Origin: Acephala macrosclerotiorum | Lineage: Eukaryota > Ascomycota > Leotiomycetes > Helotiales > Mollisiaceae | Length of the DNA stretch: 64,000 nucleotides | Reading direction: 5' to 3' | Assembly: GCA_014904845.1 (NCBI GenBank) | Contig: MU119217.1 | Location: forward strand, 62,001-126,000 | Part shown: positions 1 to 10,193 of the stretch, in pieces | Position numbering within the stretch: the stretch's first letter is position 1 | Layout of the letters: every line of letters starts with the position of its first letter | Notes under the pieces: generated by a model | What the model was told of the DNA's origin: nothing | Databases searched by the model: none | The model's input: only the letters and a program-made list of their open reading frames with translations | Translations under genes and position numbers: made by a program

Positions 1-711
1 TCTTCGACAACGGCTGACTTTGCAGGCTTTTGGGGTGAGGAAAAACCATCATCGCTGTCGATTAGAGTGATCAGCTGCTTCTTTGGACTCCGCCGTACTG
101 ACAGTTTCATTGTTGGCTCGCCGTCTTCGCTGTCACTCAAGGTGATGCAGCCTGTAGATGCTGTAGGCTTCAGTGACTGTGGCTTCGGTGTAGTTAGGTC
201 CCTATTGTATCTCGCTGATAGGGACGTTGGACATGCTTGGACACTGCGCGAATCTGAGCCCTGCCGTGAATGTCGACTCCCTGGCGATGAATGTGAAGAG
301 TGCCTTGTTGCATATTAGCCAAGTGATATACAAAGGTGATACAGCCAAGCGTTCCTACATTCGAACTCTGGATATGCTGTCATCGTTATGATTGCGAGAC
401 TCGTCCGAGGAATATTCATCGTGCATCTTCGATTGTGCAGACACCCGTCTCCTCTTGTCTTCCGGTGGAGTGATCTCTTTCGTATCTGCACTCGTTGAGG
501 ATCTCTTGCGCTCCAATTTCAGCGATCTCTTCTGCCGCTTGCGTTCCTCCTGGGCCAGTATTTGAGGGTATAACTCTTTTGCACGGCTGAAGAACTCTAC
601 AGCTTCTTCCGCTGCGTTAGATTTCGCGATAGCTGCTGAACTGAAGAGTGATCGTTTCTTGGGAGGAGGTGATGCCGTCTCGGGAGCAGCATCTTCAAAA
701 GCATCGTCCAT
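1..711 (-). CDS. Rad60/Esc2-like SUMO-pathway protein (N-terminal part; cut by window edge)
   Basis: Reads leftward from an ATG at 711 (MDDAFEDAAP). Exon 1 is 711-359, a likely 55-nt intron is 358-304 (GTAGGA donor, GCTAATA branch, AAG acceptor), and exon 2 runs from 303 off the left edge. The N-terminus has a PPKKRSLFSS motif, a short helical stretch (EEAVEFFSRAKELYPQIL) and a long basic region. Exon 2 contains two SUMO-interaction-like motifs, ITLSDSED (about residues 171-178) and LITLIDSDD (about 195-203). This layout matches fungal Rad60/Esc2-type proteins, which carry SUMO-like domains at the C-terminus and act in replication-stress repair. The diagnostic SUMO-like domain would lie outside the window, so the family call is inferred from the N-terminus. 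The in-frame ATG at 864 is less likely than the one at 711. It is divergent from LSM6. Confidence 0.55.
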
Positions 712-1034
712 TGTGTAGAGTTTTGAATGTCGATTGAATTGATGTGTTACGATGGAGTTGTGAACGTCGGACGACGCGACGTGAATGGGTGTGCGCGAGG
801 CTTCGAGATGCGCTAGTGATTTCCGTGAACATGAAATGTTGTAACGGCACTTCCTAAACAGCACAATATCTACGAGAAACGGAATCCAGAATCGGCTTCA
901 GCTATTGACCGAAGGCCTATTGAACTGCTCATATCGTGCACATCTCCAGCTTGTCAAACAACAGAAGCTTGCCGGCTGCAAGTCCCACGATCACCCCGCC
1001 ATCCTCCTTCCCGACGACACAGCAGCTCAGCAAC
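712..1034. promoter_or_regulatory. Divergent promoter between the Rad60-like gene and LSM6
   Basis: This 323-bp gap separates two start codons pointing away from each other and must hold both promoters. Its right half is pyrimidine-rich on the + strand, typical of fungal 5' leaders. I see no clear TATA box. Confidence 0.5.
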
Positions 1035-1378
1035 ATGGAAAACGGTGACAAAACACAATCGGAGGGCAAAGACCCCTCAGGATTCCTCAGTCAGATTATT
1101 GGCAGTTCAGTAACCGTGAAGCTGAACAGCGGAGTTGTCTACAAAGGTTTGACTCGAGGCCCTGCCGTTGACCTTGCACTAACCATGCCATAGGAGAGCT
1201 ACAGAGTATCGATGGCTACATGAACCTCGCGCTTGAAAAATGCGAGGAGCACATCGATGGAGTTAAGAAGAGAACCTATGGAGATGCGTTTGTGCGGGGC
1301 AATAATGGTTGGTTTTATACGCACTCAAGCCAACTTGTTCTAATTACGCTCTCAGTTATGTACATCTCAGCCGATTGA
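1035..1378 (+). CDS. LSM6: U6 snRNA-associated Sm-like protein LSm6
   Basis: Three exons, 1035-1146, 1194-1307 and 1356-1378, with introns of 47 and 48 nt, give an 87-aa protein. The Sm fold is complete: the Sm1 motif includes SVTVKLNSGVVYKG and continues ELQSIDGYMN, and the Sm2 motif is GDAFVRGNNVMYISAD. GDAFxRGNNV is characteristic of LSm6. LSm6 is part of the LSm2-8 ring on the U6 snRNA 3' end and of the cytoplasmic LSm1-7 decapping activator. The first intron has an ACTAAC branch site; the second uses a GTTGGT donor. The short N-terminal extension (MENGDKTQSEGKDPSGF) is usual in filamentous fungi. The length is normal for the family. Confidence 0.93.
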
Positions 1379-1744
1379 TCACGAACACTTGCAGAGCAGA
1401 GCAGAATATTCCTTGGAGGGGATTTGGGAGTCATTTACGCATATTACCAGGCGTTGAGGTATATCGAAAAGCGACACTGAACAAGAGGACTAGTGGCACT
1501 CGGTAGAAGGAATTGATGACAATAGGCCTCGCTGTCCTGAAGCTATGGATCATGCCACCATGAGGATGAGGAATACTCAAACCCGAGACGTAAAATAAAG
1601 ATACGTAACACCATGCAAGGCTATTTCCCCCTTGTCATTACGCTCCGTGTCTCCCTTTTTCAACACAGTGAACACCTTCTGGCGGACTTCTTCTCTTTCG
1701 CTCTCATCAAGATTCGCAATCTGAGAAAGAGTTGTGTATCTCCC
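1379..1744. other. Convergent intergenic gap (LSM6 / methyltransferase)
   Basis: These 366 bp lie between two stop codons that face each other and should hold both 3' UTRs. I see no gene, repeat or hairpin here. Confidence 0.5.
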
Positions 1745-2603
1745 TCATATAGCCTCCTCGGACATCCAGACAGTCCACTGAACAGTCTCTTCTCCGAGTG
1801 GAAACGAGAATATCGGGAAGTTTTGCGTAAAAGTATTTTTGAGAGCCTGAAGAGGAGTTGAGTCTTGTTGCTTCTCAAATACCTGCTTCCATTTCATATG
1901 TCTGAACCTGGGATGGCCATCCTCAAGAGCAAGCACAATATCCTTCAACTTCTGCTCCCAACTTGTTGCTGACGGCCATTCCCTGGGTGCATTGTCTATA
2001 GTTAAATCAGTTACTGGCATTTGCAATTGGAAAAGGGCAGCCGAACAAGCTTCAAGGTTCCATATCATCCCAAACTTTGCTCCCGGTCTCAACACTCGAT
2101 GAATTTCCCTCAATGAATCCCCCGTAGCGAACCTTCAGATGATAAATCACTGTACGAGGTCACCAGAGCCAATGACCGACACATACCAATGAAATGCCTG
2201 CCGCACGTGATTAGTATGATGTGCTCAACATTTCGAGAGTCCTAACCTGTGCAGCAATAAGAGCATCTCCCCACCCCTCTTCAACAGGCATATGAGCCGC
2301 ATCTCCATGCAAAACCTTGACTCTTGAACCCAAATTCTTCTTGACAAGTTCCTGCCTCATTCCCTCATGAGGTTCAATAGCCAAGACTTCAAACTCCTCC
2401 GGCCTCGCTGCTAGAAGCTCTGTGAACTTTCCCGTTCCAGAAGCAAGGTCGATAATTTGAGCATTCTGTTGGTTCGCTATCCCTAGATGTGTAAGAAGCT
2501 TTTCGACCGCTTCTGGTGGGTAAGTCGGTCTGTGATTGTCGTAATTGGAAGCATTTTTGAAGCCGCTGGCTGCTCTGCTGTCGAGGCTGAAAGAGGTCGC
2601 CAT
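1745..2603 (-). CDS. Class I SAM-dependent methyltransferase (Crg1/Tmt1-like)
   Basis: The model has exons 2603-2247, 2197-2187 (only 11 nt) and 2132-1745, with introns of 49 and 54 nt, giving 251 aa. Motif I is IIDLASGTGKF. The acidic end of strand beta-2 is VLAIEPHEGM, followed by VLHGDAAHMP. The tiny exon restores the family motif AQAFHWF, after which comes ATGDSLREIHRVLRPGAKFGMIWN. This pattern (AFHWF then EIHRVLKPGG) belongs to the yeast Crg1/Tmt1 and trans-aconitate methyltransferase-like group, which methylates small molecules. The substrate cannot be told from sequence. Without the 11-nt exon the frame breaks, so ordinary gene finders may truncate it. Confidence 0.85.
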
Positions 2604-2942
2604 GTTGTGATGAACTTAGATATTTTCGAAGTGGCTGCGTTGTTTCTCAAAGTCCTGAAGCCGTTGGGACATTGCGAGGGATACGTCAATATTGCGAAAT
2701 CGGCAAGATCATGCGGGTATTAGTGTAACCACCCCTGGAGCTATGGATTGATCAGGTTCATTGCAAGTTTCTCAATGACTAATTGTGTTGTTGGTAGTAA
2801 GTGATTTAGTAAATAAGAATAGCAATATATTGTATAAGAAAGGGCATTTCACTTGGGGGCGAAAAATATGGAAAGCTGTTCTTTGAACTCGAACTCTTTT
2901 CGAGTCATCGTGAAAATCAATTTGTACGTCTGTGCCCACTAT
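2604..2942. other. Intergenic gap, methyltransferase promoter and STT4 3' region
   Basis: These 339 bp hold the upstream region of the methyltransferase gene and the downstream region of STT4, both on the minus strand. The stretch 2805-2850 is AT-rich. I see nothing else. Confidence 0.5.
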
Positions 2943-5900
2943 CTAATACGGAATACCGTTGGTCAAGGCCTGGAAACCATCATAGACCCCAGTTGAGTAA
3001 CTGGAGTAACTCCTCTTGATCAGTCCCTTCACGAACTCAGCGGCCTCCCTCTCAGTCTTCTCTAAAACAAATCGTTCCTTGAAGTGCTGAAGAGTCTCTG
3101 GCTTGAAGCACGGCAGACCCGAATCTAGCATAAGTAGAACAAGCTGAGATAGCTTCTCGGTGTAAGGTCGTGAAGCCAAGAAAGCTTTGACGCAAAGTTC
3201 TTCAAACCACTTGAAGGCCTGGTGGTCAGTGCTTCCTCCCATCACTGCCATCATCTCTTGCGTAAGCTTGAATGGCGCTCTTTCAAATTTGACTCCGCCG
3301 GGGGCAATGTCGAAGCAGAACCCGAAATCGATGTGTAGAATATGACCAGCGCCATCGATCATGATGTTACCGTTGTGTCGATCTTTGAATTGCAAGAGGA
3401 AAGAGATGATGGAGTAGGCTGCCATGCTCTTAACAAAGTTGCTTCGAGCTTCCTGGAATCTCAACGAGTCTTCGTTGCCGTATTTGGAGATAAAGTAGTC
3501 GTAAAGACCGTTGACAGCTTCTCGTCCAAGCATATCTCGAGAGATGGAATTCGGCAAGACATCGATGACACCACAACCAGGAGCAGTGGCTGTGACTCGA
3601 TACGGGAACACATAGACGTCAAGACCGACATCATTGAAGATGCCTCGGAATGCTGCAATCATCTGTAGAGCAAGAACATCTTGTCGGCAATCGTCACCGA
3701 CTTTGAAAATGGCTGATTGCCATATCTCAATGGTATTGTCTTGCGGAATGACCGAATTTTCATTCGTGTCCTCGAGCATTTCGTCTGTTCCTTCCATGTC
3801 ACGCTTGTTCTTCTTGATTCGGAAGGTTGCCATGTAAGGTGCTTTGGCATGACTTTGAAGTGGCTTCCCAGATTTTCGATCAATTCCAATGACCACGCCA
3901 TCGGGGTTGCTAGGCAGATAAACTCCCACTTCGACCTTGATCTTCCGTAATTCTTCTTCGATTTTTTGTTTCTTTTCTGGTTTGGGCCGCTTAATGTAGG
4001 GTTTCAATTTTCCAGAAATACTCGTTACCTCGTCGAAGAAAGAAAATTCACGTTCGTAGAATGCCTTGTCTACTCCTGAGAATGATTCGATCATTCGACC
4101 CATGACATGATCAAGCGTTGGTTTGATAGCATCGGGCTAGACAATATCAGTAAAAGTGCAGTGTATGTGGATGTCATTACTCACAATCTCAGAGTCTTCA
4201 TCCTTGTAAGCGTTGGCTTTCATATTCCAAATGATCTGATGTGCAAAGAGTTGAGAGAATTTGGCAGTCTCCACGATGTATCTCTCCACATAACCCAGAG
4301 CATCGTAGCGCAAGGTCTGTACGATCTGAGGCACATAAAAGAATGTCACATCGACAGAATGGCTCTCTAGAGCTCGCATGGCGTATTGCAACATAAACGG
4401 ATGGTTTCGATAAGCAGGCAAGAAATAGGTGACAGCAGTGATGGGATTGACTGGAGCCCAGTACAGGAGGTACTGCGAAAATTAGTATCCTCAATATAGA
4501 CGAAGATGGTTTGACTGACGTTCAACTGGAAGGACACATCATTTGGAAGTGTCTCTCCGAGCAATATTTGCAACGCTTCGGGTTCAGAAAGTGCTTTGTC
4601 GGGAAAGTTGAGTAACAGCCATCGGATCTCCCTGAGAAGTCTAGGAGAAGAGAATCTCGAAATTAATTGTATGGCTAGTGATGGGTTCTCGAACCATGCA
4701 GTTCTGACAAGACCAAGAATAGTAGCCTAGTACTGATTAGACATAATCCATTTAGGCGACAGAGATACTCGCCTCAGCAGGACCCTTCGGACCTGGAACT
4801 GTAGCATCTCGGGGCTCACTCAGCGGATAAAGCCATACAGTCAACCTCACAAGCTCACTGTCTATCAGCGCCTGAAGGAGGCTCTCCTTTTCCTGGAGCG
4901 ACTTGATCAGTGCTGTCTGCTTTTCTCCGACCATTTGCACGTTTTTCAGGGCGTTAGCTACGTCCGCCAACAGACGCGTTTCGGCCTTCAACTGTAGTCG
5001 GTTGCCCCCAAAAGACCAACACGGGGCGAAAGAGAACCAACTGAGGGCCGCAGATAGAATTCGATCCTTCAAGGAGCATCTTGCACTAAAGCCTAGTCCA
5101 ATGCTATGTTTAAGCACTTTCAACGCAAATAGGATGATCTGAAATCTGATCTCCCGGGCTAGTGGGTGACCAGTCGCGTGTTTGAGACCATCAAGGGTGA
5201 CATCTAAGAGCCTCAAAAACACTTTCTCCGTGTTTGGACTTCCAAGGCGGGTAGCATTGAAATGGCTGCTAAGGAACTGCAAGAGCCGCGAGTGCGGTGC
5301 GAGAAGGTTGTGTGCTACCTGCTGTCGCTTCGACAATGTGGCTCTGTCACTCGGCGCAAATTCCTCTTTGATGTAGAACGGATCGGGGTGCCTAAGGTAA
5401 TTAGAAGTGGTCACCATAGGCCAGATCAAAGACTTACAAGAATTTGCTGTTGAAGATTCCCTGCCTTTTTTGGACTGTAGATTCCCACTGTTGCGCAACC
5501 TCCATGAGGATACGTGATTCCATTCTCGGATTCTCGTTGATGACACCCAGCCAAAGAGAGATGCCTAGCTTAATGGATTGCTTTGTGAAGATAGAGAATG
5601 GAATGGCAACCAAATAATGCACAATCGCACACTCATCCTTCTTGGTTCGGCAGAGAAGAGCAGCTGCTCTCCTAAGTATATCTCGAAGCTCACTAATCGG
5701 GATATACTTATGCTGGGATGTACGAGCCTCTAGATGGGCAAGTACGGTGGTCGCATCTTCGTAGTCTGTGTCTCCCTTCGAGGCAATCGACTGGGGCCGG
5801 TGATCGAGGTGCACAAACTGCATCCATTCTGCATCGTGGTCTGGAAGCGCCTCGGCATAGCGATACTCCTGTCGAGTAGTATACTGAGCCACGAAGTCTG

Positions 5901-8900
5901 AAGCCGTGTTGATATTGGCATCTCCATGGCGATCAATCGCTGTGAGCCTCTGGTCAGTGCTTGGGATGGAGGCGCCCATTTCCGATGCGAACGATCGGCC
6001 AAGAGAGATGTGACCATAAGCTCCATCGTCGTCATACTCAGAAAGATATGTCTGGAGAAGACCTTTGACGTCCAGAGGCGCGAGATTGATAACAGAAGTA
6101 ACCCATGCCTTAGCCCTTTTGTAGAGGCTGTTAAGGGTACGGCGGCGAAGCTCAAAATCGTCGGACAATTCGATAGAGACTTTCCCTCTGGTAGACACAA
6201 AAGTTGATTTCCATTCATATTCATCCGTTTCAGCCTCGAGACAGCTACTCCATAAAAGGGTTAGAAGCTCAAGTAATGCAAAGAGCGATGACTTTTGACA
6301 TAATGCAGATGGTACATCACGGACAATCCTGTCCGCACAATTGACGGCCGCTTGTTGTACTCTTTCAATACGACAGCAACAACCGCTGAAGATTACAGCT
6401 AGTTGTTTCGCAACGTAAGGAGCCGAGAAGGTTCGATTTGCTCCTACCAGGGTCTTGCGAAGATAGGTATCCATTACGGCGTGCGTGACGGATTCCATAC
6501 AGGCGCTCATGTCTCCCCTTCGCATACTAGGCTCCAAGAAATAGGTCAAGGCTTTAGTGCAATCGCCTGAATCGGCTCGCAGCGTTTCCACGAGATATGC
6601 TGCATGCAAGAAGATCACCTTGCGATAGCTCAAACCCCTGATTTCCGACGACCTTGAGGGCAACAGTGTAGTAAGCCGCTTCTTCTGAGTTGCTTCATGA
6701 TCTGAGCTCATACCACGTCGAAGGACAGTATTTAGCTCGATATCACTTTCCACTTGCTCTCCTCGCTGCTCAGCCACCAAGGGCGGCGAATGAATTGCAA
6801 TTAGGCGCATCTCGTTGAGATAGTGCTTGCCACGGTCTGTGTTGGTGCAAAAGCCGTGGACAACCATGTTGAACCAAGCATCTCGAATGAGGGATTGGGT
6901 ATCTTCACTGATGTTTTCATCTGAGGCAAGATCATTGCTAGACATCAGCATAGCAAGTGGTTGCAGCAGCTGGCCAATCTCTCTGGCCGCGAGTTCAACA
7001 TCAGCTTCTCGGGTATTCTGCGCTTGATGAACATCTCCTAGACTGATGATTGACTCCAGCAAATGTTCAAAGTAGATGTCGTACAATGGAGACTCTTTGC
7101 GGATGCTCGAAGACAGATAGTCACGACCTCTTAGAACCTAATACATGTCAACTCTCCAGAACACAAACTGGATCAAAATCTCTACGTACTGCCTGTAACA
7201 AGCCTTCGTTGCTATGAGCCACTCCTTCATGGCAGATCCGGGAATAGAGCTTGAGCAAAGAGCGAAACTCAACTGCACCTCCAGTCAGGGCTAGCCTCGT
7301 CGCTTCGGCCACTATTCGAGCATCTATCGTCCGATTGACTTTGTCAATCTTCTGAAGTAGCATCGATTGAGCCAAAGCGGTGATCTTAGGGTCATTGCAA
7401 GCAATCGCAATACCACAAATAGCAAGAACAACATTCCCATATACTACCGACGTCTCTTCATCGCCACTGATGACCAGTGATATTGAGCTGCCATTAGACT
7501 GCTTTCCGTCGTAGAGCTTGGAGTTCACGCTGCCATCCAGGCCCATGTCCGCGGTGGATCCGTTCGTGAGCGTCCTCTCCGAGCCAGAACTCAAAACGTT
7601 TCCAAGGGTATACAAAGTCGTAATGACGGCATCTTGGGACAAGATTTGCAGCACGAAAGCCAAGGAATTCGATGCTACAGAAATTATCTGACCCCGAGAA
7701 CCACCTTGGACGATGAAGCGGGGTAAGAGCCTACTGACATTCGGAGCAAAACTTGGTGATAGCTTGCATATCAAAGCCATCGACCGGAGCACAACACTAG
7801 CAAGAGCCTCATCAGCCATTTGCACTGGATCTGCAAGAGCCTCCTCTAGCCAAGCCATTAAAGTATCAGGATCAGCTGCATCTTCGTTGAGCATAGTACA
7901 GTTGAGGTAACTTGTCAAAGCACCAGCTTTGACTGAGAAAGCCAGTCGCTGTTGCCAAGCTGATCCAAGACGGAGATAATCAGCGCCATCTTCAAGGAGA
8001 CTCATTTCGTCTTCAGCAAGCTCGGCCATCGTCTCAATAGTCGTGAAATCTACTTCTCCTGTGTGAGGTGATCCGGGTCTAGAGATTCCAATTCCAGACA
8101 GATGGAGGTCCAAGATATCACTGCCTCTGAGCACTTCGATGTCAGCTACTAAGAGTGAGGAGCCTGCAACCAATAGCCACATGAAGCTTCTTTGGAGTAG
8201 CATAGCTCCAAGAGGGCGTCCTATGGCCGAGTAATGGCGCACATATCGTTTCCACTCTTTCAAATGATTATTTTGCAGATGAGAATTGCGAACGGTAGAG
8301 AAAGCGGTCTCAACAGCCACCAAGTACTCTTCTGACAAGATGGCCTTCACATGTTTGATCAAGTTGAGTCTCTCCGGAGCAGTCCAGAAATTGGCATATG
8401 TTGCAGCTGCATCGAGGAAACCCAATATTGAAATAGTAATTGTTGCCAGGTGAAGAGCGTCCTCCAGTTCGTTTACGCTACCCTCGAAATTCGCCCCTTG
8501 GGCCGAGGATGCCTTCCTTGTCGCATCCAGGCAATTCTGAAGATATGCCCAGATTTTGTCCGAGACGGTTTCTCGTAGAAAGTCATGATGTATCCCCAAT
8601 GACAATAAAGCAGTCGTGAGATTGTAGGATAGAGCTTCGATAGGGCATGGTTCGATTTCGCGGAAGAACGGAGATGGCACAAAAGGCTGTTCGTGAGCTT
8701 CCAGGATATATGGAGATAACTGCTCAGCCAGTCTCCTTGCGCTGTTGCTCTCCTGAAGTAGAGGTGCAGCTTTACAGAGAGCTAAAAGGACCTCAAACTC
8801 CTTGATGTTCTAATCTCCTGATCAGTATTCGTCCAAACTTGAGAGATCATCCTCTATCGTACCATAGGCGAACGTGTCGGTCTAGTGCTCGCAGATGCAT

Positions 8901-9109
8901 ATCCATTCGCTTTGCCATTGGACTTATTGCCATAACTTGGGCAGCCTCTCGAAAGTCGGTCGAGATCAGAGCCATCGAAAGCCGTCGTGGATGACGTCGC
9001 GGACAGCGCAGCAATCTTTTGGAGTGCCTTTCGGCGGATATTTCTCGAGAGACTATGAACTGTTAGCAGTTGAAATTTCAGAATTTCAAACATGGACTTA
9101 CCTATCCAT
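2943..9109 (-). CDS. STT4: Phosphatidylinositol 4-kinase STT4 (type III alpha)
   Basis: Eight exons on the minus strand: 9109-9102 (8 nt, ATGGATAG), 9052-8863, 8809-7190, 7137-5438, 5391-4773, 4726-4520, 4472-4185 and 4136-2943. All phases agree and give 1941 aa, the usual size for Stt4. The kinase core is C-terminal: the conserved K in FKVGDDCRQD near residue 1689, DRHNGN near 1796, and HIDFGF near 1814. The protein ends in GIPY, as family members do. The segment before it (ATILGLVRTAWFEN..., QYAMRALES...) is the helical PIK accessory domain. Stt4 makes PI4P at the plasma membrane in complex with Efr3 and Ypp1. The intron at 4772-4727 has a GC donor (GAG|GCGAGT) and an AG acceptor; only this join restores the conserved PAEATILGLV. 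It is divergent from PRE7. Confidence 0.95.
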
Positions 9110-9340
9110 AGTTGTCCCTAGATCATTAAATCCTTTGTCACGTTCCTGAATATTGACAAAGGTTTCGGACGTGAAGCTTACCCCTGTCGAAAATCAGCGC
9201 TAAATCCGAGATTGAGGCTGCAAGGACGCGTGAACCTTCACAGCTATCGCGAGCCAGACGACCTTCAACTTCAAAGTCTACCAAACCACCTCTTCAACTC
9301 CAGCCGTAACCCAATACTCCTCCCCAAAGCCGAAGCAAAG
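9110..9340. promoter_or_regulatory. Divergent promoter between STT4 and PRE7
   Basis: This 231-bp gap lies between the STT4 and PRE7 start codons. The right part is CAA/CTC-rich, like a fungal 5' leader. No yeast-type PACE element (GGTGGCAAA) is visible. Confidence 0.5.
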
Positions 9341-10193
9341 ATGTCTGCGATGTTCAGTCAGAACCCGCTGATGAACGGCCCAAATTACTCCTTCAACCAA
9401 GCTCCATCGACAACCTCTGGTGGTCACAAGCAGCACGGTTTCTACCCGTACGCAGAGCCCTTAGAGCTTCAAGCTTCTACACACGAATACTGATTCTCTA
9501 TCTAGCTACACCGACAACGGCGGCTCGACTCTCGCGATCTCAGGTACCGACTTCACCATCGTTGCAGGCGACACGAGATCAACATCGGGCTACAACATCA
9601 ACACCCGCTACGCACCCAAAGTCTTCAAGATCGGCGGAACAACGGACTCCCAAGATGACGCCACACTTGTGTTATCAGTCGTCGGATTCGCCGCAGATGG
9701 ACACGCACTGAAGGAGCGCCTGGACGCTATCGTCAAGATGTACAGATACCAACACGGCAAGCCAATGAGCGTCAAGGCCTGTGCGCAGCGATTATCAACA
9801 ATCCTGTACGGCAAGCGATTTTTCCCATACTACGTCACTGCAATTCTTGGAGGCCTAGATGAGGAGGGCAAGGGTGCGGTCTACTCGTATGATCCAGTTG
9901 GCAGCTACGAGCGAGAGCAATGCAGAGCGGCTGGTGCGGCGGCGAGCTTGATCATGCCATTCTTGGATAATCAAGTCAACTTCAAGAATCAGTACATACC
10001 GGACAGTGGAGTGGGTCATGCGTTGGCGGAGAGAGAGAAGATCCCATTACCAAGAAATGAGGTCGAGGATTTGGTGAAGGATGCTTTTGACAGTGCGGTT
10101 GAGAGACATATTGAGGTTGGAGATGGGCTATTGATGATGATTATCACGAAGGACGGTATCGAGGAGATCTACAAGCCACTCAAGAAGGATTAG
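9341..10193 (+). CDS. PRE7: 20S proteasome subunit beta-6 (Pre7/PSMB1)
   Basis: Two exons, 9341-9447 and 9506-10193, with a 58-nt intron (GTACGC donor), give 264 aa. The join yields HGFYPYTDNGGSTLAISG, the start of the proteasome fold. Further hallmarks are FTIVAGDTRSTSGYNI, GFAADGHAL, YGKRFFPYY, DPVGSYEREQCRAAGAA and DNQVNFKNQY, which match yeast Pre7 almost position for position. Beta-6 is a non-catalytic subunit of the 20S core: the residue after the short propeptide region is not a catalytic threonine. The ATG at 9341 is the first that gives a family-like N-terminus. It is one of three 26S proteasome genes in this window. Confidence 0.95.
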
